Assembly: GCF_037042905.1 (NCBI RefSeq)
Contig: NC_087251.1
Location: 43,525,373 to 43,589,372 of the forward strand
Reading direction: 5' to 3'
Length of the DNA stretch: 64,000 nucleotides
From: Lytechinus pictus
Taxonomy: Eukaryota > Echinodermata > Echinoidea > Temnopleuroida > Toxopneustidae
Shown here: piece after piece, positions 36,901 through 47,139 of the stretch
Numbering within the stretch: the first letter of the stretch is position 1
Layout of the letters: each line of letters opens with the position of its first letter
The notes under the pieces: model-generated
Seen by the model: the letters and a program-made list of their open reading frames with translations, nothing else
Databases searched by the model: none
Told to the model about the DNA's origin: nothing
Position numbers and translations under genes: made by a program

Positions 36901-39900
36901 TCTAAACTCATACGAAAGAAAAAATGGCAAAAATTGTCTGGACCATGTACAAAGTGATCTGTTTATTGGACATGATGTATACAACTTCTCTCTTAAATCT
37001 AACCCGACTGGCGATATCTTTTTTCTTCTTAATGCGTGATGATAAAATGCAGATTCGGACAAATTAAGACTAGCACAAATTACAAACTGTGTGGCTTTTC
37101 GTGCGCCATCGGGCTTACCGTCATTCCTTAGACGATTTTAACCCTGGATTTTAACATGTTTTAAATGCTTTATAAGTGCATAAAACAAAAACAAACATAA
37201 AAACAATCAAAACTCAACTGTCATGTTATGATATTTCTCCAACATTTTCTTGAACCATCAGTGTGTAATATCAGCTGATATATGTGTTAAAATGAAATTT
37301 ACGTACCGCATGAGTGTGCTCATATAGAATGCAAAACTGTCATCCCTTTCCAAACTCAAAAGAGATTTCTTTTTGCCAAAATAAGAAAGAGCCAATCAAG
37401 TTTAGTTATTCAAGTCCATAACAATAACAAGAATAACATGGGGGAAAAATCCGATGTTCATATCCGAAGATACGCTTTAGAGAGAAATGAATGATTATTC
37501 TTTCTGAAACCATTAGTTTATTTCACTTATTAAAAAATTGTAAAAATATGATCATATTACCACTGGTGGGATGGAACACCCTATCAACAAAAGTTGTTTT
37601 TCGTCGGAGTCCTTTTATGTCATGTGTTAAAAAATATCATATACGTAAACATTTCATTCTTTTTCATCTTGAACCTCCACCCATCTGTTTAAAAGTCCTG
37701 GAAAAGAATGTTTTTATTTAATACAATATACACGAATTGCGAGGGAAACAAACTGATTGATGGCATACTATAATCATCACTATAATCATTATGATCAAAC
37801 CTTTACATTTTTTCATTATCATTATTATAAATCTTCTACCCTAAATTATTGGGGGGGATGATAATACAGGCCATCCCCCCCACTTGAAATATTGGGGGGA
37901 TATATCCCCCCCATCCCCCCGTGATCGACACCCATGGTCACTTATTACTTGTTTCGTGAAATCCTTCCCAAGTCGTGAGATACGTACACCTGTAGATTAC
38001 CCACCTTTTTTTTTCATTTCCTATTCTCTGTTCCCGTTTATTAGCGTATCAGTTATTGGATCAGGCAGTGACCACGCCCCGTTCATACACCGTATTGGAG
38101 TCCCTTCCACCGACCTGCTTTATGTCTATGACCTCGTAAGATACTCCTATTGTTATTTTCTTTTCATCTTACGTAGATAGAATAAGTCTTATTGACAAAC
38201 TCGCTTCAGGTCATTACTTTGTTTGATGTGAAAATTTCCCATTAAATCTTGCCTTATGAGAAGGCTGTTCTAGAGCCACGGAAAAAAGAATTAACACTGA
38301 AATTACAAGTTCGAATTTGCCGAATTATCATTATTATCATTTATCATCAATATTTTTTGGGGGTCTAAATTACCGCTGATTTTTAAAGAAAGAAAGTCTA
38401 TTCTTATTTTTGTAAAAATTATACATTTTTCTACCGAAAAATCTTAAGATGAATCACACAAATTTTATACAAAAAAGTGTCAAATTTATTTTCATTTCTT
38501 TTAATCAGAGTTTGGGCTTATCATCTTATCCCGTCTACCATTCCGTGTATGAGAACTTTTACTACGTGAAGAACTTCTTGGACTGGAACTTCTGGCGCCA
38601 TCAGGCCATGGCAAGAGTCTTTCTAGAATTCTCGCGAGATCTCGCGGACTCCGCGATTCTTCCGTTCGGTTGCACGGATTATGCCACAAAGCTTAGGCAA
38701 GCTGCACAAGGCTTTAGGAGTAATTTCGGGGAAAAGATGACCCAGAATGGGATCGATTTTGGTAAGAATGATGAAAGGAGATTCGTTACAACTGATCAAT
38801 CTAGAGTAGGCCATGGTAACTCGTAAAATGAACATTATATCAATCGCGATATGATTACATGATTTAATTTGTATGAAGACAGACGAATCCCTTAGGAGGC
38901 CTAATGGTTAAGGTCTGATAGTTTTTTAATGTAGGTCGCGGTTTTTCTATTCATATGATAATAAATCTGTATCTGAGTATGTATTTGAATAATTTCAACG
39001 TCAAACGCTAAATTTGGTAAAAATTAATGAGCTACAGGTTATTTGTAATGTTTTTAATACGTGAATAAATTGAATAATTACAGCATATACGGTAATAGAA
39101 AACTGTTATACAGTGCGTATCAAAAAAAGTTTACAATTTGAAAAAGCCCTGGGAATTAAAAAATATACGACATGCGGGTATTTTTTCAACATTTATTCCT
39201 GGGTTTGGGTCTCATCTATTCAATGAAAGTAAAAGTTTTGACAGAATGTTACACTTGAGTGAGCGCTGTCCATTTTTGTAAAGCTCGCATAAATCTGTTT
39301 GCGCAGAAATGCTAATTTTCACGCTGTGTCAAGGGGAAAGGGCGAAATAAATCTTACCCAGCGAAACATTTCTCATACATTTCACTTGCACTTATAGTCA
39401 ATTGAAATAAAACGGATACATTCAAGCATTTTGTAACAATTTTGCCACCCAAATCTAAATTTCAACACTAAGTAAGCACAACCTTTACCCTTTTTGTGCC
39501 AGCTGGATCTGAGGACATAACTGAATCTGAACAAAAGTTTATATCAGATATCTCCAGCATTTTTTTACTAAGTTTTCATCATTTAAAGTGGGTTTACATT
39601 TCATTTTTCATTTAATACTTGTTTCTCCACACTTTTCCCAAGCTTGACAATGATAAAAAAATTGAAAATCAAGCCTAAGCCATTTCATGTAAATCACAGC
39701 TCAGTGTAAAGCAAATATCGTCAAGACGGCCTGGGTGTTTGGAGGAGTGGGGTGGGGCGCAATGCACTCTTCCAAGTGTTTTGGGCAAGGAAACAAGTTG
39801 AAAAAGGTAAAATATTTCTTCAAATCAATTTTACTAGCTAAATTAAACATGTTCTTCATGATTAAGGTCTACTTTTATTCGCATTGCTATTTCAAAGTTC

Positions 39901-42301
39901 TGCGCAAATCATTTTTCACTATCTTTTCAAAAGTAAGTGGTGCTCACTCAAGCGGAAATATTTTTCGACAGTTATATCGTCATTTGCTTAAATGGACCTG
40001 TACCAATGTTAAAGTGTGGAAAAATCTTCAGGATCTTACAAATGTACAATGTTACAGGATTTTTTCTAAGTGTAAACTTTTTTAGATACGCACTGTATAA
40101 CATGATTTTTACTTTATAGTAATTATATAGATATGGATCACTAGCGGATCCAGGGGGGGGGGCGGCCCGTGCCCCCCCCTTGAGAAGCTCAATTAAAATT
40201 TGTAATGTAAAAATGCCATTAAAACAGAGGTGTGCCTCCCCCCCCCCCCCCCTTGAAAGCGATGACCTTTTTTTTTTTTTGCTTGTCAAATGTTTTCGTG
40301 GACAAAATGTCCTTAATTTTTGGTCAAAAACCTGGTTTTTTTTTTGCCTTTTGGAAAATCCTGGATCCGCCCCTGATATGGATGATTCTAAGGATATTAG
40401 ACAAAATTTCAAAAAAAGAAACAATAAACCCATTTTTATTAACTCCTGTCTCAGATTATATGGACTCGGCGCTAGATAATTTTACAGAAGCAGCACATCA
40501 TTTTGAAATGCGCCTAGCTGATATTGATTTAAAAGAGTAAGTGGTTTTGGTGAAATTCACAGTATAATACTACTTAATAAGAGCAATGTTGCCAGTTTGG
40601 AAGAAACCCCGATAACTCAACAAGTTTATATACGCTAAGGATCACTTTCATTCAGTGAAGGATATATATTTATATCAGTTTAACTTTAGTGCGGGTTGGT
40701 TGGATGGAAGATGATTTTGTGAGAAAGATTGTGTCTTCCTTTTATGATTGGGTTGGGTAGAAGAAAAGGAGAAATAAAGTATGAGAGCATGAAAAGAATA
40801 AGATATAAATAGAGAAGCAGGTAAGAATGTAAAAGAGAGAAAAGATAAAAGTAACTGAATTAAATGATAGAATAGGGGGACTGGTAAGAAAGAAAAAAAA
40901 AGGGAGAAAAAAGTAAATGTAACTGATTGAAAAATTTATCATGTGGTGATGATATATGTTTTTTTTTTATGTTAACCTGATTTCGCTACAAAAGCACGTT
41001 GATTTTCTTAATAGCATTCCTCTTGTATATCACTTTTTTCAAATAATGAATTAAATTTTACATTACGGTTACAAATTAGGGCAGATTACTACCTGAAACA
41101 ATTTCATATTGCTTTTATTTTCTTGAAAGCTTGGTCATTGTTCTCTATCTATTCAGTTCATTTGCAGTGAGACGTGTTAATGATCAGATGATGCAACTTG
41201 AACGAGCTTTTATTGATCCAACAGGTCTTCCAGATAGGAAATGGTTGAGGTAATATCATAGAAAACTATTTTCATTAATAATTACACAGTTAGAAAATTT
41301 ATCCTTAAAATAAAAGAAGTTCCTGCAGCAGAGACTCGAGAACACCTGTAATCTTAACAGATTGTGTAATCTTACAGCAAATTGGTATTTGTTGTATGGA
41401 ACCTTACAAATTTCCTTTGATAAAACACCCTTTTCCCCTTTTTAAACAGACCTGTTCTGTTAAATTAAATTGCGGAAAATTCCTGTTTTATGAATTTACA
41501 GAATGATTCTGTTATTGCTTTCCGCAAAATCTTCTTTTTTTTTGTAAAATCAGGTTTTTTTTAACAGTGTGTATGCAAATAAATTGTATTGGAGTAATAT
41601 AAACATTATATCAAGTTATCATCTACATGTTTATCTAAAAAAAAAAAACAATGTCATAAATAGGTGGCAGAGTCAGCACATCAAACGGTTAATTGTGGAG
41701 CAAAGAATAATAAATTAAAGTTGTGCCAATAATTTTCCACTCTGGGTAGTTTATTGAAAAGGAAATCCATGCAACCGGTTTAACTGAGCTAAAAGAAATA
41801 GAATGACAATGGTTTATTAAACATTCACCCGCAGCCAGGGGCTGGATTGCAGAACCTTTTACATCAAGTACAAAAATATGAACAAGAAAAAAAATGTACA
41901 TGAATACACAATGTTTAATAAATAAAAATAGTTATACGATTTTCAAAGACAAACTTGCCTGAATGGGTGGGTACGGGATGGGTATCATGCATTTTTTAAA
42001 CAAGTATAGACACAGTTTTACCATATGAAAATATATATTCAAAGCACACACGCATCGATACCAAATAATTTGAAGCAATTTTTCTTCCATTATTCTCTCT
42101 TTTAGGCACTTAATATTTGCACCCAGCAGCATTGATTCCTATGCTGGTTCTGAGTTTCCTGCCGTGGTCGATGCCCTGTATCGTATCGACGACGATCCCG
42201 ATCAACAGGCTCGATGGGATAATGTGAGAAAGCAACTAGCAATCTTAACATTCACGATCCAATCAGCGGCCAGCACACTCAGTGACGTCACACAACTGTG
42301 A
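27944..42301 (+). CDS. Gene B: glutamate carboxypeptidase II-family (M28B) type II membrane peptidase, 17 exons
   Basis: Coding exons: 27944-28152, 28806-28962, 29408-29536, 30428-30556, 30996-31185, 31441-31531, 32057-32146, 32872-32957, 33383-33502, 33781-33863, 34319-34450, 35231-35310, 38045-38135, 38509-38761, 40455-40536, 41157-41249, 42106-42301. Total 2211 nt (736 codons plus stop), with the same phases as gene A. A second in-frame ATG two codons in (27950) is an equally good start. Membrane segment about residues 9-32; zinc ligands His369, Asp379, Glu417, Asp445, His540; catalytic Glu416; Ca2+-site TPGY and Glu pair kept. N-glycosylation sequons are visible (LNIT, GNYS, DNFT). Human Arg210 is replaced by Thr (VNHGTSDDF), Lys699 by Ser (IDSYAG) and the S1 arginines are lost, so glutamate-directed cleavage is doubtful. 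Exon 11 and 13 residues place it closer to gene C than to A. Introns 1, 2, 5, 8, 9, 10, 13 and 15 show only simple or unrecognised sequence. Confidence 0.93.
30086..30244. mobile_element. Hairpin MITE, TGCCCGTTTCATAAAGG ends
   Basis: Left tgcccgtttcataaaggact and right agtcctctgtgaaacgggcc are inverted, and the match continues through gcaactgttgta / tacaacagttgc and gccataatggcaactaccat. It is 159 bp, in intron 3 of gene B. Confidence 0.85.
30762..30895. mobile_element. Truncated hAT-like MITE (40139 family)
   Basis: The left end cactggcggatccagg and interior caattaaaatttgtaatgta match the complete element at 40139-40375. The right end is missing. It is in intron 4 of gene B. Confidence 0.75.
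31693..32010. mobile_element. MITE-like repeat shared with gene A intron 14
   Basis: Diverged copy of 21472-21800 (see that entry), in intron 6 of gene B. Confidence 0.5.
32549..32646. repeat. Near-perfect 98-bp hairpin
   Basis: aaagaatcatatttacaaag at left pairs with ctttgtaaatatgattcttt at right, and aatatgactaaacattgg with ccaatgtttagtcatatt at the centre (about 32598). It is in intron 7 of gene B and probably a small MITE; target site not determined. Confidence 0.85.
35203..35230 (+). repeat. (CT)n microsatellite forming the exon 12 3' splice site of gene B
   Basis: An uninterrupted CT run ends in ag directly at the exon 12 boundary (35231), so the microsatellite is the polypyrimidine tract. 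Gene C has the same arrangement at 59220-59262; gene A does not. AC-rich repeats precede it (about 35030-35175). Confidence 0.85.
35585..37936. mobile_element. hAT-like element interrupted by a second hAT-like element
   Basis: Terminal inverted repeats are catgggtgtcgatc / gatcgacacccatg. The flanking 8-bp repeat gtcactta is exact (35577-35584 and 37937-37944). The interior includes the complete element 35710-36815. Without it the outer element is about 1.24 kb. No transposase frame was recognised. It fills most of intron 12 of gene B. Confidence 0.88.
35710..36815. mobile_element. Nested hAT-like element with GCGAGCGCGAAGCGCGAGC modules
   Basis: The ends cagtggcgtac and gtagttacgccactg are inverted. 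The 8-bp repeat tgttcttg is exact (35702-35709, 36816-36823). The interior is built of roughly 100-bp units carrying gcgagcgcgaagcgcgagct (near 35872, 35980, 36197, with degraded ones between). Non-coding, 1106 bp. Confidence 0.9.
39111..40095. mobile_element. Tc1/mariner-like non-autonomous element
   Basis: The ends cagtgcgtatcaaaaaaagt and acttttttagatacgcactg are inverted, with ttaca/tgtaa inside them. TA flanks both sides (39109-39110, 40096-40097). It is 985 bp without a transposase frame, in intron 14 of gene B. Confidence 0.85.
40139..40375. mobile_element. hAT-like MITE, CAC/GTAGCGGATCC type, perfect 8-bp TSD
   Basis: The ends cactagcggatccagg and cctggatccgcccctg are inverted with two mismatches. 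The 8-bp repeat atatggat is exact (40131-40138, 40376-40383). It is 237 bp with long C and T runs, and ends 79 bp before exon 15 of gene B. Confidence 0.92.
41285..41569. mobile_element. MITE of the TTAGAAAATTTATCC family, gene B copy
   Basis: It starts cacagttagaaaatttatcc and ends gttttttttaacagtg. The body matches 48999-49323 in gene C almost throughout (taaaataaaagaagttcctg, aaacagacctgttctgttaa, gaatttacagaatgattctg). It is in intron 16 of gene B. Confidence 0.85.
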
Positions 42302-42333
42302 TTTTCTCATCCAATCAAACGCCAGTAAGCCCC

Positions 42334-42400
42334 GGGAACGTACGAAATTGCAGCTTTCCGTATCCAGTCTTCGGCCAGTACACTCATTGACGTCACACAA
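42334..42400 (+). pseudogene. Relic of a final (exon 17) peptidase exon
   Basis: Just after gene B, 42346-42400 reads EIAAFRIQSSASTLIDVTQ in one frame, against [17 protein letters not shown] at the end of gene B and [17 protein letters not shown] in gene A. At nucleotide level similarity to gene A extends left to about 42334 (gggaac) with a one-base indel. The stop codon position is altered. This is the tail of a lost or partly duplicated paralogue; gene B's own last exon, complete with stop, ends at 42301. Confidence 0.8.
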
Positions 42401-42454
42401 ATTCAGCAGGATTTCCTACTGGTATCTAACTACTTACCAATAGGGTGATATCGC

Positions 42455-42755
42455 ACAGTGACGGACGGAGGATTCAAGAACATAGAAAATGTATTGTCAA
42501 ATGCCCATCATGACAAAAAACAACCATGAAGTCTTTGTCGACAATTGGTGAATCAAAATGGTAGTTTCGTCCTGGACTCTGGACAAACGACATTATTTGC
42601 AAATTTTCGTCAGCTCCGAAACTTAGGTCGATAATGTTGTTCCGGTTCACCAGTTTTCGCTGTACTTTGTCATTTGCTGTACTTTGTCATTTGACGGGAA
42701 TTTTCCGTACATTTACTGTGTTCTTGAATCATCCGTACGTCGCCGAGCAAAAACT
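42455..42755. repeat. Palindromic repeat downstream of gene B, related to 27535-27798
   Basis: It carries ggattcaagaacatagaaaa, caaatgcccatcatgacaaa, acttaggtcgataatg and gtgttcttgaatcatccgta, the same outer segments as the repeat upstream of gene B. The centre is inverted relative to that copy (acaaacgacatt before gtcagctccgaaactta). It probably lies in the 3' UTR or immediate downstream region. Confidence 0.7.
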
Positions 42756-43076
42756 CCCTCTTACTTCCATTATTACGCACAACTTCAACTTTCCCTGACC
42801 AGTCAGTTTAGGTGCTACTTCTCTTTTTCTATTATTTTTTTTTCTGTCTTCCTTCCTTTCTTACTTTGTTTCTTATTTGTTTCTTTCTTTCTACCCTTTT
42901 ATCCTCTCTTTCTTTCTTTCTTTCTTTCTTCCATTCTTTCTTTCTTTCTTATTCTTCTTCCACAATATATGGGAGATACAATAACTTCAAGCGCTTGAAC
43001 CATTTTTTGATGTATTATAAATTGTTGTTTTTCTTGTGATTGGAAAATAGCTGGGGGCTTCCCAGCAGGATATTGA

Positions 43077-43082
43077 AATAAA
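43077..43082 (+). promoter_or_regulatory. Candidate polyadenylation signal of gene B
   Basis: AATAAA about 776 nt after the gene B stop. The intervening DNA holds the exon relic, a palindromic repeat and a CTTT-rich tract. Use is not proven. Confidence 0.35.
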
Positions 43083-43489
43083 CAATTAAAATGAAATGAA
43101 ATAATAATGATTTTTGGTATGATTTATGTCTCGTTATACATTATCTGGTACGGTGTTTTTTTTTCTTCCTGTTTTGGGGGTTGTTATACCTCTTCAATGC
43201 TCTACCCATCGACAGCATGTAGGCCAACATATATATAATCACAAATGAGTGAACAAAACCATTGTTATTGAGGGAGTTGTATGTGTCTTTTCGATTGAAT
43301 TTGATTTTTTGTATACAAATAAAATAATGTGAAAACATGGTCGATTCATAGATCGTGATTTGATGCAGAGGTTGCCGGGATGATACTTGAAGTCAACCTA
43401 TCTTATTATAGTGCTTATGAGATAAAAAAAAATCACAATAGTGATATCACAATCGGGATAGATTGACTAGCACAATTTCTCAACAAATT

Positions 43490-43527
43490 GTTACTACTAC
43501 TACTTCTTACTACTTCTACTACTACTG

Positions 43528-43558
<31 letters not shown>

Positions 43559-43596
43559 TACTACTACTACTACTACTACTAATTCTACTACTACTT

Positions 43597-43627
<31 letters not shown>

Positions 43628-43739
43628 TACTACTACTACTACTTCTACTACTACTACTTTTACTACCACCACTTCTACTACTTCCACTACTACTTTACTA
43701 CTTCTACTACTACTACTTCTACTACTACTACTACTACTT

Positions 43740-43791
<52 letters not shown>

Positions 43792-43984
43792 TACTTCTAC
43801 TACTTCTACTTCTTCTTCTACTACTACTACTACTATTAATTCTACTACTACTTTTACTATTACTACTACTTCTACTACTACTACTACTACTACTACCACT
43901 TCTACTACTACTCATACTACTACCACTACTGTTATAATTACTATAGAAATACTATCAGTACTATTATTACTACTACTACTACTT

Positions 43985-44017
<33 letters not shown>

Positions 44018-44150
44018 TCTCTAACACTAATACTATTAAACTACTTCTACAAATAGTAGAAGTAGAAGTAGTAGTAGTAGTAATACTACTATTACTACTA
44101 CTACTACTATTACTACTACTACTACAAGTAGTAGTAGTAGTATTAGTAGA

Positions 44151-44201
<51 letters not shown>

Positions 44202-44220
44202 TTTAGTAGAAGAAGAAGTA
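43490..44220. repeat. (TAC)n array that inverts to (TAG)n
   Basis: About 730 bp of tac/act trinucleotides with ttc interruptions; from about 44060 it alternates with and then becomes agt/tag, making the right part the inverse of the left. Open frames through it are homopolymeric Thr, Leu, Ser or Val artefacts. Confidence 0.97.
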
Positions 44221-45929
44221 CAGTGCCGGCCGCAGGAAACGTCACGCCCGAGCACGCAAACACCCTAGGGGGCTTTCGCGTCTAACCGAGGGTATTCAAG
44301 GGGGGCAGACTATTAGCCGCGCCGGCAGTTTCCTGCGTGCTCTATAATATTGGCCGTGCCCGCACTTATCCTAGGGTAGCCTAGGGTACGTACATTGCAT
44401 TATCTTCACATGTGCTTGTACTTTGGTTATCTTGTGATAGACCATTATGTTTTTAAACTAGCGTGATCGGAATCTATTGTAGATTAATTTTTTTTTATTT
44501 TAGATGTTATTTGTTTTCTTTTCTTTCATTTTTTAAATTCTGTTTTCCCTTTTAATTATTTTCTTTATTCCTTCTTTCCCTTTCTTCCTTCCTTGCTTCC
44601 TTCCTGTTTTCTTCAGTCTTTGTTTCTTTCAAATATTGAAGGAATTATTTTTCTTTCTTTCTTTCTTTTCTTTTCCTCCATTTTTTTTACCTTCTCTTTT
44701 CTCTCCGTATGTTTTTTTCTTTCACACATTTATTCACCTTCCCTTCCTTTATTTTAGTTCTTTCTTTCTTTATTCATTTCAAGTAATGACGGAAACCGTT
44801 ATCTGTCTTTTATTCTTTCTTTCATCCTTTTATTCAAACTTTTTTCCTTTTAATTTTTCCTTATTTTTTTTCTTTCCTTACAATTCATTTTTGTTTCCTC
44901 ATTTTTTTTTCTCTTTTCTTTCTTCTGCTCACCCTCCCTTCCCCTTTCTTAATATGTTTTGTTATCAAGTCTAACATTGTGTAGTTTTTTTGTTGATTTT
45001 TTGGCCTGGCTCGGTCGATCCGATGGTACATAGTGCATTGTCGATTGTCCCGTATTTAATTTTGTGTAATCTCGTCACCCTGGCTGGAACATCGAATTTA
45101 TTATTTTTCATTTACCGCAATGAATCTAATCAATTAATCTAATTTGATGCATTAGGTAAACTTTTTTTCCTTACGCATTACGTGGGAGACATACATGTAT
45201 CATACAAACTTGTATTAAAAAAAAATAGGAAACAATTGAGATTTATGTCATGAAAATCAATTCTCTATCTTTTGGGATGAGTTTTTTTTTCTCCATACGT
45301 ACCCATTCCTCTCCCTTCAGCGTGAACTATACACCTAATCCCATCTCCTTATGAACAGTGTAAGAACTAGAAAACATTTGAAACATTCTTCCTTGAGTTT
45401 TAACGGGGTGCACAGGGTGGAATTAGGAAAGAAGAAAGAAAGGCATATCAACAACAAAAAAGAATTAAAATAGATAAAAGACATTAATAAGCAGACTTGA
45501 TTTTTTTTTGTAAATCAAAATTGACAAGTTATTAACAGAGTGAATGTTAACAAACATTAATGACAAACTTAAAATAAAACAGAATAATGAATATCAAGGG
45601 CATTTGCGAATTCTCATTATGTTAAAACAAACGTGCGGTCAATATTGGGATCGTCAATTCGTTGACATGGTTGATAAAACCCTAATAAAGGGAATGAAAG
45701 GTACGTGAAAATGAATACTAGTATGACCAAGATCATACAAAGTAGACGTGCAAAAAGCGAACACCAGCAAAACTGGTCGTGCTCATCGATTTGTTATTTG
45801 GTTCTTTTGTTATTGTCAACAGTCTGGTAGAGTCTTGCTCCCCGCCCACACCTTTGATCTCCTTTGATCACATCTGCTTCCCAATTTATGACAGGATGTT
45901 CATAGAAATGGGGGGGGGGGATTAATTTG
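44221..45929. other. Spacer between genes B and C, no gene recognised
   Basis: A short GC-rich segment (44222-44345) with partial inversion (gagcacgcaa / gcgtgctc) is followed by a long CTTT/TTTC-rich tract (about 44500-44960) and AT-rich DNA. Nothing coding is supported. Confidence 0.5.
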
Positions 45930-45986
45930 TTGATGCGTAGTAGTAGTAGTAATAGCAGTACCAGCAGCAGCAGTAGTAGTAGTAGC

Positions 45987-46023
<37 letters not shown>

Positions 46024-46166
46024 TTGGTAGTAGTAGTAGTAGTAGTAATAGCAGTACCAGCAGCAGCAGTAGTAGTAGTAGCAGCAGCAGTATTATAGTA
46101 GCAGTAGTAGTAGTAGTAGTAGTAGGTGATGTTGTTGTTGCTGTTGTAGTAGTAGTAGTAGTAGTG

Positions 46167-46208
<42 letters not shown>

Positions 46209-46215
46209 ATAATAA
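45930..46215. repeat. (TAG)n trinucleotide array
   Basis: tag/agc repeats with one internal duplication: aatagcagtaccagcagcag occurs near 45950 and again near 46047. The orientation is opposite to the main array at 43490. Confidence 0.96.
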
Positions 46216-47139
46216 TACTACTATAGTAGTAGTAGTACTACTACTAGTAGTAAGAATATTACTACACTTACTTCATCTACTACTATCACCACCTCTACTT
46301 TTAATTCTTTTTCTCTTTCCCTTGATTTTACTTCAAAACTTTACTACCACCACCTCACAGATATTATATCTATATCACAGATTTGTCCTCAATTGTGCAC
46401 AGTTATTGTATATTTGAAAATGAATATCCTATTTGCGACATGCATTCAACGTAGACGCCCAGTGGCCCGACGCGGCTCAACCAACCGTGCTCAACTCGTG
46501 AAATTACTTCAAGTTATGATCATATCGTGCAAACAAATACCAAATTGCCAAAAAATTTATGTATTCTGCGTTGAAATGTAAACATAATGTAATCTTGGTA
46601 AATAGATTCTTTTGTGCTCTTTATTCTCTGAACTTGTTGAATGAATCATACAGAACTGAATATTGGTGTTCGTGACGCCCATTTATATGTTACAGGAGGA
46701 GTATTCTCTGGGTCAGCAATAGCGCGGAATCCATTGGGATTCATAATTCACATTTCATATCAATTGGGATATAGTGCAGAGTGCATAGAAAATTGAACTC
46801 TTGAGAATGTATATTATTGATTACTTTTTAACCGCAAGAAATACCTTGACGTAGTTTTGTAACCAGTGGCACGTATAATTGTGAATAGTTGTTGTTGTGG
46901 AACAGGTAGGGCATTCCAACCTTGACTCTCAAAAATATAGGCCAATCTGGTATTGCATTGCGGTGGAAAACGGAACACAACTTTTGGTGGTTTATTCACA
47001 TCTACGCACTAGGACTATAACTTACTAAAACCCCTGTACAGATTAAAGAGTATTCAATCAAACTTTGCTGAGCTATCGGGGTTATGTACTGGTGTAGCAG
47101 AGGTTAGGCCTATCATACACCCCGTCTAGAGTAGTCATC
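46216..47139. other. Upstream region of gene C
   Basis: It begins with short inverted tac/tag remnants, then ordinary AT-rich DNA. No promoter element is clear enough to annotate; the 5' UTR presumably lies just before 47140. Confidence 0.45.

Noticed and set aside
38501-38835. Two minus-strand open frames across exon 14 of gene B
   Set aside because: Shadows of the sense exon, which matches the family in phase and sequence.
43433-44263. Long open frames of Thr, Leu, Ser or Val runs on both strands
   Set aside because: They are readings of trinucleotide microsatellites in several frames; no complexity or splice context supports coding.
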